Positions 54,758 through 63,858 of a DNA stretch of 64,000 nucleotides are shown in pieces. Position 1 is the stretch's first letter. The number at the start of each line of letters is the position of its first letter. The notes below the pieces were generated by a model. That model had not been told where the DNA came from, did no database searches, and saw nothing but the letters and a program-made list of their open reading frames with translations. The position numbers and the translations under genes were made by a program. The DNA is from Pseudorhodoplanes sp. (GTDB taxonomy: Bacteria; Pseudomonadota; Alphaproteobacteria; Rhizobiales; Xanthobacteraceae): NCBI GenBank assembly GCA_022843165.1, contig JALHOD010000017.1:1-64000 (forward strand), given 5' to 3'.

Positions 54758-55645
54758 ATGATCGAAATCTTCGGCATTCCGTCACAGGCGCTATTCGGCC
54801 AGCTGCTGCTCGGGCTGATCAACGGCTCGTTCTATGCCTTGCTGAGCCTCGGCCTGGCGGTGATTTTCGGTCTGCTCAACATCATCAACTTCACGCACGG
54901 CGCCCAGTATATGATGGGCGCCTTTGCGGCGTTCTTCCTGCTCAATTATCTGGGCTTGAACTACTGGCTGGCGCTGATCGTGGCTCCCGCCATCGTGGCC
55001 GCGACCGGTGCGATCATCGAGCGGCTGTTCCTGCGGCATCTCTACCATCTTGATCATCTCTACGGCCTGCTGCTGACTTTCGGGCTGGCGCTCATCATCC
55101 AGGGCCTGTTCCGCAACCAGTTCGGCTCCTCCGGGATTCCCTATCCCATTCCCGAGGCGCTGCGGGGCGGGCAAAATCTCGGCTTCATGTTCCTGCCGAA
55201 TTACCGCGCCTGGGTGATCGTGCTGTCGCTGACCGTCTGTATTGCGACCTGGTTTGTGATCGAGCGCACGCGGCTCGGCGCCTATCTGCGCGCCGCCACC
55301 GAGAATCCGACGCTGGTGCGCGCCTTCGGCATCAATGTGCCGCGCATGATCACGCTGACCTATGCCTTCGGCGTCGGTCTCGCCGCGCTCGCCGGCGTCA
55401 TGGCGGCGCCGATCTACAGCGTCAATCCGCTGATGGGCGCCGACCTGATCATCGTCGTCTTCGCCGTGGTGGTGATCGGCGGCATGGGCTCGATCATGGG
55501 CGCGATCGTCACCGGTTTCATGCTCGGCATCGTGGAAGGACTCACCAAGGTGTTTTTCCCCGAAGCCTCCAACACCGTGATCTTCGTCATCATGGTGATC
55601 GTGCTGCTGATCCGCCCTGCCGGCCTGTTCGGAAGGACGGCGTGA
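54758..55645 (+). CDS. livH: LIV-type ABC transporter permease (LivH), system 2
   Basis: This is a 295-residue permease with LSLGLAVIFGLLNIINFTHGAQYMMGAF near 30-58 and VVVIGGMGSIMGAIVTGFMLG late. The start is one of two closely spaced possibilities; the family start MIEIFGIP agrees. Overlaps nothing; livM starts one base after its stop. Confidence 0.92.
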   Translation: MIEIFGIPSQALFGQLLLGLINGSFYALLSLGLAVIFGLLNIINFTHGAQYMMGAFAAFFLLNYLGLNYWLALIVAPAIVAATGAIIERLFLRHLYHLDHLYGLLLTFGLALIIQGLFRNQFGSSGIPYPIPEALRGGQNLGFMFLPNYRAWVIVLSLTVCIATWFVIERTRLGAYLRAATENPTLVRAFGINVPRMITLTYAFGVGLAALAGVMAAPIYSVNPLMGADLIIVVFAVVVIGGMGSIMGAIVTGFMLGIVEGLTKVFFPEASNTVIFVIMVIVLLIRPAGLFGRTA

Positions 55646-55646
55646 C

Positions 55647-56609
55647 ATGAAGCAGGAAAAGTTCGCGATTGCCGGCCTGCAAACACGCTCGCGCAGCGAG
55701 GCGATCGGCTTTGTGCTGATGGTTGCATTCGTCGCTGCGGCGCCGCTCTTCATCTATCCCGTCCTGATGATGAAGATCCTGTGCTTCGCGCTGTTCGCCT
55801 GCGCCTTCAATCTGCTGATCGGCTATGTCGGCCTGTTGTCCTTCGGCCATGCTCTGTTCTTCGGCTGGGCGAGCTATGTCAGCGCCTATGCCGCCAAGGT
55901 CTGGGGCTTTACGCCGGAACTCGCGATCATCGCCGGAACGCTGGCGGGCGCAGGTCTCGGACTGGTCGCCGGTTTGGTCGCCATCCGCCGCCAGGGCATC
56001 TATTTCGCCATGATCACGCTGGCGCTGGCGCAGATGATGTATTTCTTCGCCGTGCAGGCGCCGTTCACAGGCGGGGAGGACGGCATCCAGGCGGTGCCGC
56101 GCGGGAAATTGTTCGGCCTGATCGACCTGGCCGACCAGACCGCGATGTATGTGACGGTGGCGGCGATCTTCCTCGGCGGCTTCCTGCTGATCTCCCGCAT
56201 CATCCATTCGCCATTCGGCGAGGTGCTGAAGGCGATCCGCGAAAACGAGGCACGTGCGGTGTCGCTCGGCTACAAGACCGAGCGCTACAAGCTGCTGGCC
56301 TTTGTGCTGTCCGCCGCCCTGGCGGGGACGGCGGGCGCCACCAAGGCGCTGATCCTGCAACTGGCCTCGCTCACCGACGTGCATTGGTCGATGTCGGGCG
56401 AGGTGGTGCTGATGACGCTGGTGGGGGGGCTCGGCACCGTGTTCGGACCGGTGGTCGGCGCCTATGTCATCATCGGCATGCAGAATTATCTCGCCCAGTT
56501 CGGACAATGGGTCACCGTCATCCAGGGCGTCATCTTCGTGGTCTGCGTGCTGCTGTTCCGCCGCGGCATCGTCGGCGAACTCGCGGCTTTGCTGCGCATC
56601 AGGCTGTAG
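55647..56609 (+). CDS. livM: LIV-type ABC transporter permease (LivM), system 2
   Basis: This is a 320-residue permease; the conserved LLIGYVGLLSFGHALFFGWASYV segment is near 56-80 and the LivM-type loop LKAIRENEARAVSLGY near 193-208. It pairs with LivH. It is the last gene of livG-livF-livK-livH-livM, an uncommon order. Confidence 0.92.
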   Translation: MKQEKFAIAGLQTRSRSEAIGFVLMVAFVAAAPLFIYPVLMMKILCFALFACAFNLLIGYVGLLSFGHALFFGWASYVSAYAAKVWGFTPELAIIAGTLAGAGLGLVAGLVAIRRQGIYFAMITLALAQMMYFFAVQAPFTGGEDGIQAVPRGKLFGLIDLADQTAMYVTVAAIFLGGFLLISRIIHSPFGEVLKAIRENEARAVSLGYKTERYKLLAFVLSAALAGTAGATKALILQLASLTDVHWSMSGEVVLMTLVGGLGTVFGPVVGAYVIIGMQNYLAQFGQWVTVIQGVIFVVCVLLFRRGIVGELAALLRIRL

Positions 56610-56631
56610 GCATCCCGGAGGGAAGAATGCG

Positions 56632-56657
56632 AAAGGGCGGCTGGTTGGCCGCCCTTT
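56632..56657. terminator. Bidirectional terminator between livM and Spy-like gene
   Basis: A 10-bp perfect stem (aaagggcggc / gccgcccttt) has a 6-base loop. Convergent genes end on both sides, and the stem itself carries the T and A ends (ttt / aaa). Confidence 0.7.
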
Positions 56658-56673
56658 GCTGTTGCCGACGGTA

Positions 56674-57216
56674 TTACCAGCGATCGCGCCAGTGCCAGAA
56701 GCGGCGCGCGCCCGGCGAGGTGGCGTTGAGCTTGGATTTCTGTTCGTCGCTGAGCGAATTGTAGAAGGCCTCGAAGGACGGGCGCACCGTCTTCATCGCC
56801 TGCAGCATCGCCTCCATCCGTTTTTCCATGATGGCAAAACGCGCCGTCGGCGTGGCCGGGAATTCGGTCGGGCAGGCGCTGCGCATGGTCTCGGCTGCCT
56901 TGGCGGAAGCCGCCTTGTAGTCGTCGAGCTTCTTTTGCTGCGCTTCGTCCGGCTTGATCGCCTGTTCGATCGCGCCGATCCGCCATGCAGCGAAACCGGC
57001 CGCGCCGGGGCTGCACATGCGATTATACGCGCCGCGGCCGCGCATCATGCCCGGTCCCATCATCATGCCGGGGCCGAAGCCTGAATCCGTCATGCCGGGA
57101 CCGCGGCCGGGTCCGCCCGGGCCGGGCTGCGCGGCGGCGGGGGTGAGGAAGACGAGCGCTGTCACTGCGAAAGCGCCCAATGCGACGCGCGTGGCGCGAT
57201 GCGTGGAAATCGTCAT
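56674..57216 (-). CDS. Spy/CpxP-like periplasmic LTXXQ protein
   Basis: This 180-residue protein has a signal peptide (VALGAFAVTALVFLTPAAA), a Gly/Pro/Met-rich stretch (GFGPGMMMGPGMMRG) and helices ending in the LTXXQ-like motif FYNSLSDEQKSKL near 150-162. The Met-rich stretch could bind copper, but that is inference. It is a stress-chaperone type gene and stands alone. Confidence 0.8.
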   Translation of the reverse strand: MTISTHRATRVALGAFAVTALVFLTPAAAQPGPGGPGRGPGMTDSGFGPGMMMGPGMMRGRGAYNRMCSPGAAGFAAWRIGAIEQAIKPDEAQQKKLDDYKAASAKAAETMRSACPTEFPATPTARFAIMEKRMEAMLQAMKTVRPSFEAFYNSLSDEQKSKLNATSPGARRFWHWRDRW

Positions 57217-57397
57217 CGGACTGTCCTTTGTTTTGGGTGCTGCCGAACTGCCGCTGCAGAGCGGCCGGAAAAGCGATACAGTTTCCCATCTGGCGGCAGG
57301 CGGCGCGTTGCGCTATGTCAACGGGCGAGGCGGTTGGTTAGCGCTTTGAGTTTCCTGCCTTTTTCGCTTCCGACAACTCGATCCAAGGCTTCCCATC

Positions 57398-58504
57398 ATG
57401 AGCAGCGTCCTGTTTTCGCCGATCCGGCTCGCCGGTCTCGAATTGCCCAACCGCATCGTGGTCTCGCCGATGTGCCAGTACAGCGCCGACGACGGCTCGG
57501 CCACCGACTGGCACCTGGCGCATCTTGCCATGCTCGCCAATTCCGGCGCCGGTCTTGTGGTGCTGGAATCGACGGCGGTGGAGCGCGACGGGCGCATCAC
57601 ACATGGCTGCCTCGGTCTTTATTCCGACGCCAATGAATCCGCGCTGAAGGACGTGATCGCACGCGTGCGAAGGATCAGCAGCGGAAAATTCGGAATCCAG
57701 CTTGGCCATGCCGGCCGCAAGGGTTCCTCGCAGCGGCCCTGGGAAGGCGGCGGCGCGCTCAAGCCGGACGAAAAATCCTGGCCGACCATCGCGCCGTCGG
57801 CATTGCCGTTTGGCGAGAACTGGCACGTTCCCGGCGTGGCGACGCAGGCCGACCTCGACCGGGTGGTGGCGAGTTTCGTGCAAGCGGCCAAACGCGCGGT
57901 GCGGATCGGCTTCGACGCCATTGAGCTGCACATGGCGCATGGCTATCTGCTGCATGAATTCTTTTCGCCGCTCTCCAACACCCGCACCGATTCCTATGGC
58001 GGTTCGCTGGAGAACCGTATGCGGCTGCTGCGGGCGGTGGCGCAGCAGGTGCGCGCCGTGGTGCCAAAACACATTCCGCTCGGCGCCCGTATCACCGGCG
58101 ACGACTGGCGCGAAGGCGGAGTCACGCCGCAGGATGCGATCGCGCTCGTGAAAGCGCTGAAGGCCGACGGACTCGATTACGTCGATGTCTCGTCCGGCGG
58201 ACTGGCGGCCGATATCCGCAACCCGTCCGAACACGGCTACAACGCCCCGATCTCCGAACGGGTCAAGCGCGAGACCGGCATTGCCGTGCGCGTGGTGGGA
58301 CTGATCGTGGCGCCGGAACAGGCCGAACAGATCGTCGCCGGCAACAAATCCGACATGGTCGCGCTCGCGCGCGCCATGCTCGACGATCCGCACTGGCCTT
58401 GGCATGCCGCGCTGGAACTGGGCGGGGAGGTGGCGCGGCCGCGACAATATCTGCGGGCCGCGCCGAAAATGTGGCCGGGCGCGCAGGTGCGCGCCGGGCG
58501 CTAG
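57398..58504 (+). CDS. NADH:flavin oxidoreductase / Old Yellow Enzyme (YqjM-like)
   Basis: This is a 368-residue flavoprotein with a TIM-barrel OYE fold. FMN-binding region VSPMCQYSA near residue 25-33 (the Cys is the YqjM-type active-site residue), FDAIELHMAHGYLLHEFFSP near 170-190 and the conserved GGSLENRMRLL. It reduces activated C=C bonds of enones. Alone in its direction except for the EamA gene six bases downstream. Confidence 0.92.
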   Translation: MSSVLFSPIRLAGLELPNRIVVSPMCQYSADDGSATDWHLAHLAMLANSGAGLVVLESTAVERDGRITHGCLGLYSDANESALKDVIARVRRISSGKFGIQLGHAGRKGSSQRPWEGGGALKPDEKSWPTIAPSALPFGENWHVPGVATQADLDRVVASFVQAAKRAVRIGFDAIELHMAHGYLLHEFFSPLSNTRTDSYGGSLENRMRLLRAVAQQVRAVVPKHIPLGARITGDDWREGGVTPQDAIALVKALKADGLDYVDVSSGGLAADIRNPSEHGYNAPISERVKRETGIAVRVVGLIVAPEQAEQIVAGNKSDMVALARAMLDDPHWPWHAALELGGEVARPRQYLRAAPKMWPGAQVRAGR

Positions 58505-58510
58505 CGCCGG

Positions 58511-59356
58511 ATGGACGCGGTCGTCTTCACCGCCGTTCTGGTCGCCGCCGCCTGTCACGCCGGCTGGAATGCCGTCATCAAGGTCGGGCTCGACCCGCTG
58601 CCGGCGACCACGCTGATCACCACCGGCGCCGGCGTGATCGCGCTCATCCTGCTGCCGTTCACCGGCCTGCCGCCCGCCGCGGCCTGGCCCTGGGTGATCG
58701 CGTCGGTGCTGATCCATCTGCTGTATTTCATCGGCCTGAGCGAAGCCTATCGCACCGGCGATCTCGGTCAGGTCTATCCCCTGGCGCGCGGCGCAGCGCC
58801 CTTGATGACGGCGATCGCGACCACCGTCCTGATCGGCGAGCACGTCGACGCGATCGGCTGGGCCGGAATCCTCGCGCTGGTCTTTGGCGTGGTGCTGCTG
58901 TCGATGCGCGGCGGGCGCGAGCTGGCGCAGGTCGACCGTCGCGCCATCGGCTTCGCTCTGTTCACCGCCGTCACCATCTGCGCCTATTCGCTGGTTGATG
59001 GCGTCGGCGCGCGCATCGCCGGCAATCCGCATCCCTATACTCTGGCGATGTTCGCCGGAAACGGCGTCGTCATGCTGCTCTATGCCTTCGTCCGCCGGGG
59101 TCCGGGTTTGCTTCCGGCCATGCTGCCGTTCTGGCGCTCGGGCGCGATCGGCGGCGGCTTGCAGCTTCTGTCCTACGGCATCGCGATCTGGGCGATGACG
59201 CTGGCGCCGATCGCCATCGTCGCCGCCTTGCGCGAAACCAGCGTGCTATTCGGCGCGGCGATTGCGGTGGTGTTTCTCAAGGAGCCAGTCCGGCCGGTCA
59301 GGTTCGTCGCGGCGATCCTGATCGTGATCGGGCTCGCGCTGATCCGGCTCGCCTAG
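58511..59356 (+). CDS. EamA-family (DMT) transporter
   Basis: This 281-residue inner-membrane protein has ten hydrophobic segments in two EamA repeats. A first repeat ends in LGQVYPLARGAAPLMTAI near 87-105, and the second in AIVAALRETSVLFGAAIAVVFLKEP near 238-262, as in metabolite exporters. Its 3' end overlaps the 3' end of the glycosyltransferase gene on the other strand by 111 bases, an unusual tail-to-tail overlap. Confidence 0.88.
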   Translation: MDAVVFTAVLVAAACHAGWNAVIKVGLDPLPATTLITTGAGVIALILLPFTGLPPAAAWPWVIASVLIHLLYFIGLSEAYRTGDLGQVYPLARGAAPLMTAIATTVLIGEHVDAIGWAGILALVFGVVLLSMRGGRELAQVDRRAIGFALFTAVTICAYSLVDGVGARIAGNPHPYTLAMFAGNGVVMLLYAFVRRGPGLLPAMLPFWRSGAIGGGLQLLSYGIAIWAMTLAPIAIVAALRETSVLFGAAIAVVFLKEPVRPVRFVAAILIVIGLALIRLA

Positions 59357-60052
59357 CGCGGCCGCGCGCGGCTTGTAGCCGTAGCGCCTTGCCAGATCCG
59401 CCGGGTCGGCGCCGAAATAATAGGCCAACCGCAGCCGCCACATCCGCCAGATCGTGGTCCACAATCCCTGTTCGTCCCAGCGCCGCCCGGACGTCAGCAC
59501 CCTGGCGCTGAGGCACAAGGGCTGCGAAATCTCCTTCAGCCGCTTCGACATCGCGATGTCTTCCATCAGCGGGATGTCGGGAAATCCGCCGACGCTGATG
59601 AAGGCTTCGCGCGTCATGAACATGGCCTGGTCGCCGGTCGCGATCCCGGTGGAGCGCGAGCGGGCGTTCATCATGCGGGCGACCAGCGGCAGCAGCCGGT
59701 GCTGGCCCTCGATCTCGACATCGAAGCGTCCCCAGACCGACTGGTCGCGGCCGGGCCCATACAGGATGAGGGTGTCGGCATCCGGCGGCAGCCAGGTATC
59801 GGCGTGCAGGAACAGCAGTACATAACCGTGCGCCACGCTGGCGCCGGCATTCATCTGCATTGCGCGCCCGCGCGGCGCGATCAGCACGCGGTCGGCCAGC
59901 GGATAGGCGAGATCGGGCGTGTTGTCCTCGCTGCCGCCGTCGACCACGATGAGTTCCACGCCGCGCTGACGGTACGGCGCCAGCGTCTGCAGGTTCGCGG
60001 CGATTCGCGATGCTTCGTTGAGCACCGGCATGACGATGGTGAGGTCGGTCAT
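59246..60052 (-). CDS. Glycosyltransferase (TIGR04283-like, rSAM/selenodomain-associated)
   Basis: This 268-residue GT2-fold protein has MPVLNEASRIAANL near residues 8-21, the DGGSEDNT motif, HADTWLPPD and the FPDIPLMEDIAMSKRLK segment. Such enzymes are seen next to ArsS-type radical SAM genes, and one is encoded 1 kb away on the same strand. The last 35 residues, after GYKPRAA, are polar and lie in the overlap with the EamA gene, so they are probably non-conserved read-through. Confidence 0.85.
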   Translation of the reverse strand: MTDLTIVMPVLNEASRIAANLQTLAPYRQRGVELIVVDGGSEDNTPDLAYPLADRVLIAPRGRAMQMNAGASVAHGYVLLFLHADTWLPPDADTLILYGPGRDQSVWGRFDVEIEGQHRLLPLVARMMNARSRSTGIATGDQAMFMTREAFISVGGFPDIPLMEDIAMSKRLKEISQPLCLSARVLTSGRRWDEQGLWTTIWRMWRLRLAYYFGADPADLARRYGYKPRAAALGEPDQREPDHDQDRRDEPDRPDWLLEKHHRNRRAE

Positions 60053-60074
60053 TGCCGCAGACTAGCTCAGAAGG

Positions 60075-61010
60075 TCAGGCGAGCGCGACCTGCTTCTGCG
60101 GCCGCGCGGTCTGCGGTGAATAATCCGGGCCGGACGTGATGCGACGGACATAGGATGCGTGCGCCGGAGAGCCGTTGGGCCAGACGTGCAGGAATCGGTC
60201 GAGAAATGCATCGTGGTCATAATGGACTGCGATTGCGCCGACATGCAGGCCGTTCCGCGCGGTTCCATGGAGCACGGGATGCGGCGATGGCGTGGTCGCG
60301 ATTCGCGTCACAATGCCGAACCGCGTTCTGTGGAAATTCGGCATGCCGGCCGCGCCGTTATTGACGACAATGAGGCTGGCGGCGGGTGTTTCGATCTCGC
60401 GCAACGCCGCGGCGCAGGTATGGGTGCAGGCGAAGACATCGATATCGGCGCGGGCGCGGAGGGCGCGCAGGTCCCGCAACTGGCCGGGATCGTCCAGCAT
60501 GTCCTGCGCAAATCGCCACCCCGCCAGCGACCAGGCATCGCCATGCACGATGCCGATGCGGGCCTCACCGACGAGCGCCACCAGGTGCATCGGCAGCGAT
60601 TGCAGGCGCCCCCGGATCTCGGACTGCGCGGCGACGCCGCGGAGCTTCAGGAGGATTTCGTTGGAACGACGGACGACGGCGTCGTCCACCGATTCCGGAT
60701 AGGCGCAGCCGCATCCCGCGCCGATATCGCCCGCGCGTGCGATCTCGGTTTCGACATTGCCGCGCAGCGCAGGGTATTGTCCGACACGGCGGTCGATCTC
60801 GGAGAACCAGCCCGCTTCGGCGTCGAACCAGTGGAAATCGCCGTTGAAGACGAGGGTGGCGGGCTGCGCTTCGGCGGCGATCAGGCGCTCGATGGCATCG
60901 AGCGCATCCGGATTGCCGTAAAGGCCGCCGGCCACATACAGCGTCCCGGCGGCGAAGTCGGGCGGGCGATTGAAGACAGACGGATTGTAGCGGTAATCGA
61001 ACGGGCACAT
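60075..61010 (-). CDS. Metallophosphoesterase-like protein in ArsS cluster
   Basis: This 311-residue protein has a partial calcineurin-fold pattern: GGLYGNPDAL (first D/H region), FNGDFHWFD (GDxHxxD), LRGNVETE (GNH/D site) and IVHGD, then CTHTC. Metal ligands look largely present but some are Cys or Asn, so it may be a divergent phosphoesterase. It lies between the radical SAM gene and the glycosyltransferase gene and is probably one operon with them (28- and 22-base gaps). Confidence 0.75.
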   Translation of the reverse strand: MCPFDYRYNPSVFNRPPDFAAGTLYVAGGLYGNPDALDAIERLIAAEAQPATLVFNGDFHWFDAEAGWFSEIDRRVGQYPALRGNVETEIARAGDIGAGCGCAYPESVDDAVVRRSNEILLKLRGVAAQSEIRGRLQSLPMHLVALVGEARIGIVHGDAWSLAGWRFAQDMLDDPGQLRDLRALRARADIDVFACTHTCAAALREIETPAASLIVVNNGAAGMPNFHRTRFGIVTRIATTPSPHPVLHGTARNGLHVGAIAVHYDHDAFLDRFLHVWPNGSPAHASYVRRITSGPDYSPQTARPQKQVALA

Positions 61011-61038
61011 GCGCCCGGCGGCATCCGCACCGGCCGGC

Positions 61039-62022
61039 TCACTCGGCGGCTTCCTTCAGCGCGCCCCCGCAGCTCGAGCCTTGTCCGGCGGTGCAGCCGA
61101 AGCAATGGCCGGCGACGCGGATCGGATTGCCAGCCATGTCATCGTCCAGCAGCGCCGACAGGTGCAGACGTTCGCGCCCGTTGCGCACCAGCGGCAGATC
61201 GAGCATCTGGTTGAAGTCGCAATCGTAGAGGTAACCAAGATAGTCGACCGAGACGAGACTGCGGCACATGACGCCGTCGAGGTTGTCGTCCCGATGCGCG
61301 CCCTGCAGCAGACCGAGATAGCCCTCGAACTGCTTCTTGGAGATCAGCATCGAGCCGAAGCGCTGGATCGGCATGTTGGCGAGCGTGTAGAGCTCGTTGA
61401 ACGTCACGCCATGCTGTTCGCCGAGATTGCGCTTGTAGTCGGCTTCGAGCGTCACCTGCGGCGGCGGCAGCGACGGACCTTGCGGATTGTACACCAGGTT
61501 CAGCACCAGCCCCGAGCCGGCGCGGCCATAGCCCAGCGCGTTCAGGCGTTGCAGTCCGCGGATCGAGGCATCGAATACGCCCTTGCCGCGCTGGCTGTCG
61601 ACGTTGTCGATCGAATAGCAGGGCAGGGAGGCGACGATTTCGACCTGCTCAAGGGCCAGAAACGAGGCCAGGTCTTCGTGGCCTGCAACTTCGAGAATTG
61701 TGAGATTGCAGCGATCCATCACCCGCACGCCCATCTGGCGCGCGGCCCTCACAAGACGCCGGAAATGCGGATTGAGTTCGGGCGCGCCGCCGGTGATGTC
61801 GAGCGTGCCGATGCGGCGGCATTCGAGCACCGCCAGCACCAGATCGATCACCTCGCCGGACATCTCCTCGGTGCGGTTCGGACCGGCGGCGACATGGCAA
61901 TGCACACAGGACTGGTTGCAGCGATAACCGACATTGATCTGCAGGGTCTCGACCGGCCCGCGCGCGATGGCGGGAAACGGGATCTTGTCGAGCAGCGGCC
62001 ACGTATCTCTCATCCGCCGCAA
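61039..62022 (-). CDS. arsS: Arsenosugar-type radical SAM protein (ArsS-like)
   Basis: This 327-residue radical SAM enzyme has the CxxxCxxC cluster with C35, C39 and C42 (GYRCNQSCVHCH). The middle TGGAPELNP is the SAM-binding GGEP-like region. The C-terminal part has DCDFNQML and the ending CFGCTAGQGSSCGGAL, both typical of the ArsS (TIGR04167) group, where some relatives use selenocysteine. It would make the arsenosugar-type 5'-deoxyadenosyl adduct. No arsM methyltransferase gene is in the window. Confidence 0.88.
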   Translation of the reverse strand: MRRMRDTWPLLDKIPFPAIARGPVETLQINVGYRCNQSCVHCHVAAGPNRTEEMSGEVIDLVLAVLECRRIGTLDITGGAPELNPHFRRLVRAARQMGVRVMDRCNLTILEVAGHEDLASFLALEQVEIVASLPCYSIDNVDSQRGKGVFDASIRGLQRLNALGYGRAGSGLVLNLVYNPQGPSLPPPQVTLEADYKRNLGEQHGVTFNELYTLANMPIQRFGSMLISKKQFEGYLGLLQGAHRDDNLDGVMCRSLVSVDYLGYLYDCDFNQMLDLPLVRNGRERLHLSALLDDDMAGNPIRVAGHCFGCTAGQGSSCGGALKEAAE

Positions 62023-62100
62023 ACTGCCACGAGCGGGCGCGGGTTGTCACCCCGCGCTCCTAAAAACCGAGACAAATCAATGTGAAAAAGTGTGACCGCG

Positions 62101-62895
62101 TCAGCGCGGTGCCAATGTCGCGGCGTTCGCGGTCCAGAGATCCAGCCCGACCCGTCCGAATCCCGGCAGCTTGATTCCTGGCTCCCGGATATCAAGCCCT
62201 GCCACCAGGCCGAGGACGTTGAACTCGAGGCCTTCAACCCAGCCGATCTTCACGCCGAGCAGGCCCCACAGGCTGGCCTCGATGCCGGTGCCGCTGTCGC
62301 TCCAGCCGGCATAGGGGCCGGGCCGGAAATCGCGGCCGATCGCGTTCGGCGGCATGGTGGTCTGCAGTTCCGGGATCGCGCGCAGGACCGTCGCCACGAA
62401 GGTGTTGCTGTTGGGGCCGGGCCAGATGCGGTAGTCGCCGTAATTGGCGTAGCGATACTCCTTCACCGTCTGCTCGATTTTCGGAATCAGCGCCTGCGCC
62501 TCGGCGCCGTGCAGGTCCGCCACCACCGTCGGCGGCGTGCCGTACCAGCGGCCGTCCGGCGCCCAGCCGTTCAGCCGCACCGGACTGCCCCAGCCCACCA
62601 CGTCGTAGCGGGTCCAGGTTTTGGCGTTCTCGCGCTTGAACACGATCCAGCTATGGACTGCGACCACGCCCTTCCAGCCGCCGGTGCGGCCCGACAGCAC
62701 CAGCACGCGTGCATCCGGATGCGCGGCGGCGGCCGGCAGGCGGCCGACGCTCGACCAGTCGGCGTCGCGGAAACTGCGCGGCCGCTCCTCGAACGCGAAA
62801 AAGGCGGCGCGCGCGGCGACCGGCAACAGGAACAGGACGAAGAGGGACAGGAGCACGGTTTTTCTGCGGGTGCGGCGAGAGGCGGTCTCGGTCAT
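62101..62895 (-). CDS. DUF3750-family membrane-anchored protein
   Basis: The protein has 264 residues from the ATG at 62895. An N-terminal TM anchor (VLLSLFVLFLLPVAARAAFFA) is followed by a soluble domain with HSWIVFKRENAKTW, NGWAPDGRWYGTPP and NYGDYRIWPGPNSNTFVA, which matches the DUF3750 pattern I recall from rhizobial genomes. Function unknown. It starts about 80 bases after arsS on the same strand and may be separate. Confidence 0.75.
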   Translation of the reverse strand: MTETASRRTRRKTVLLSLFVLFLLPVAARAAFFAFEERPRSFRDADWSSVGRLPAAAAHPDARVLVLSGRTGGWKGVVAVHSWIVFKRENAKTWTRYDVVGWGSPVRLNGWAPDGRWYGTPPTVVADLHGAEAQALIPKIEQTVKEYRYANYGDYRIWPGPNSNTFVATVLRAIPELQTTMPPNAIGRDFRPGPYAGWSDSGTGIEASLWGLLGVKIGWVEGLEFNVLGLVAGLDIREPGIKLPGFGRVGLDLWTANAATLAPR

Positions 62896-62958
62896 GACGG
62901 TCACAGCTAGGGATGAATTATGGTGCCAAAAGGGACATGGCCCCGACATTGCGGGGAT

Positions 62959-63654
62959 TTAATCATTCCCGTGCCGGGGGCGGTTCAATGCCGCAACGAC
63001 CGCGGCCAGCACGGCTTCGCCCATGCGGTGCAGATCGCCAAAGGCGGGACGGTGGCTCCGGCGGCGGATATTCTGCCGGACATTCGGAATATGGATGAAG
63101 GCCACAACCCTCGGTCCGCCGGGTTGCGCGGCCGCTTCCAGCGCCCGCCAGTAGAGATAATTGCACAGATAGCGTCCGGCATCGCGCGACAGCCGCGCCG
63201 GAATCCGGCTGGCGCGCGCGGCCCGCAGCAAGGCCGCGCGCGGGGCGCGGATCGGCAGGCGGGAGCGTGTGCCGCGTTCGATGGTCGAGGTCGTGGCGGT
63301 TTTGCCGGAGGCATCGGGACAGGCCGACAGCGTATTGCGGGCCTGCGTCTCGATCCGGATGTGACGCGAGCGCGTCGACAGCCCGAACATGAGGACGGCG
63401 TCGGGACGAAAGCGCTTGAGCAGCGCAGGCAGGCCCTTGTCGACGGCATGATAGCTGGTCGGGAAGATATGACCGACCAGTGCCATGTCGGCGAAGGCGG
63501 GCCGGCGTGCATAAGCGAGTTTCCGCACCAGCGGCCCGGACGGATTGAACGGCGCGCCGGGGAAGGGGCCGAAGGCCGTCAGCAGGATTGTCCCGGTGAA
63601 ACCATCACTGCGGCCGGTCGTTTGCTTCTCGTGTTTCATGAGGCGGCTGGTCAT
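62959..63654 (-). CDS. pcp: Pyroglutamyl-peptidase I (C15)
   Basis: This 231-residue cysteine peptidase removes N-terminal pyroglutamate. The opening is LLTAFGPFPGAPFNPSG. The triad is E102 (in RIETQARN), C164 (DAGRYLCNYLYW) and H188 (VAFIHIP). The start is ATG 63654 or 63639; an upstream frame extends to 63690. A stand-alone gene. Confidence 0.88.
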   Translation of the reverse strand: MTSRLMKHEKQTTGRSDGFTGTILLTAFGPFPGAPFNPSGPLVRKLAYARRPAFADMALVGHIFPTSYHAVDKGLPALLKRFRPDAVLMFGLSTRSRHIRIETQARNTLSACPDASGKTATTSTIERGTRSRLPIRAPRAALLRAARASRIPARLSRDAGRYLCNYLYWRALEAAAQPGGPRVVAFIHIPNVRQNIRRRSHRPAFGDLHRMGEAVLAAVVAALNRPRHGND

Positions 63655-63858
63655 GGCTCTCACGGCCTTTGCACTCAATTGTTCCTTCAAATCTGCGCGT
63701 TCGCAGGAACAGTCTTCAACAGACGTGTTGCTGCGGCAAGTACTTGAGGAGTTGCAGCGCCATGATGTCCCGGGCGAGATCGTGCGGGCGGTGGATCACA
63801 ATATTAAACCCGGCGTTTCGCGCCGGCCGATTGCGGTTTCACCGTTCCGGCCAACGGT
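63655..63858. other. Divergent region at the right end
   Basis: About 200 bases between pcp and the truncated + strand gene; no repeat or motif recognised. It includes a relatively AT-rich stretch near 63720-63760. Confidence 0.35.

Noticed and set aside
57338-59032. 564-residue minus-strand open frame
   Set aside because: Shadow of the Old Yellow Enzyme and EamA genes.
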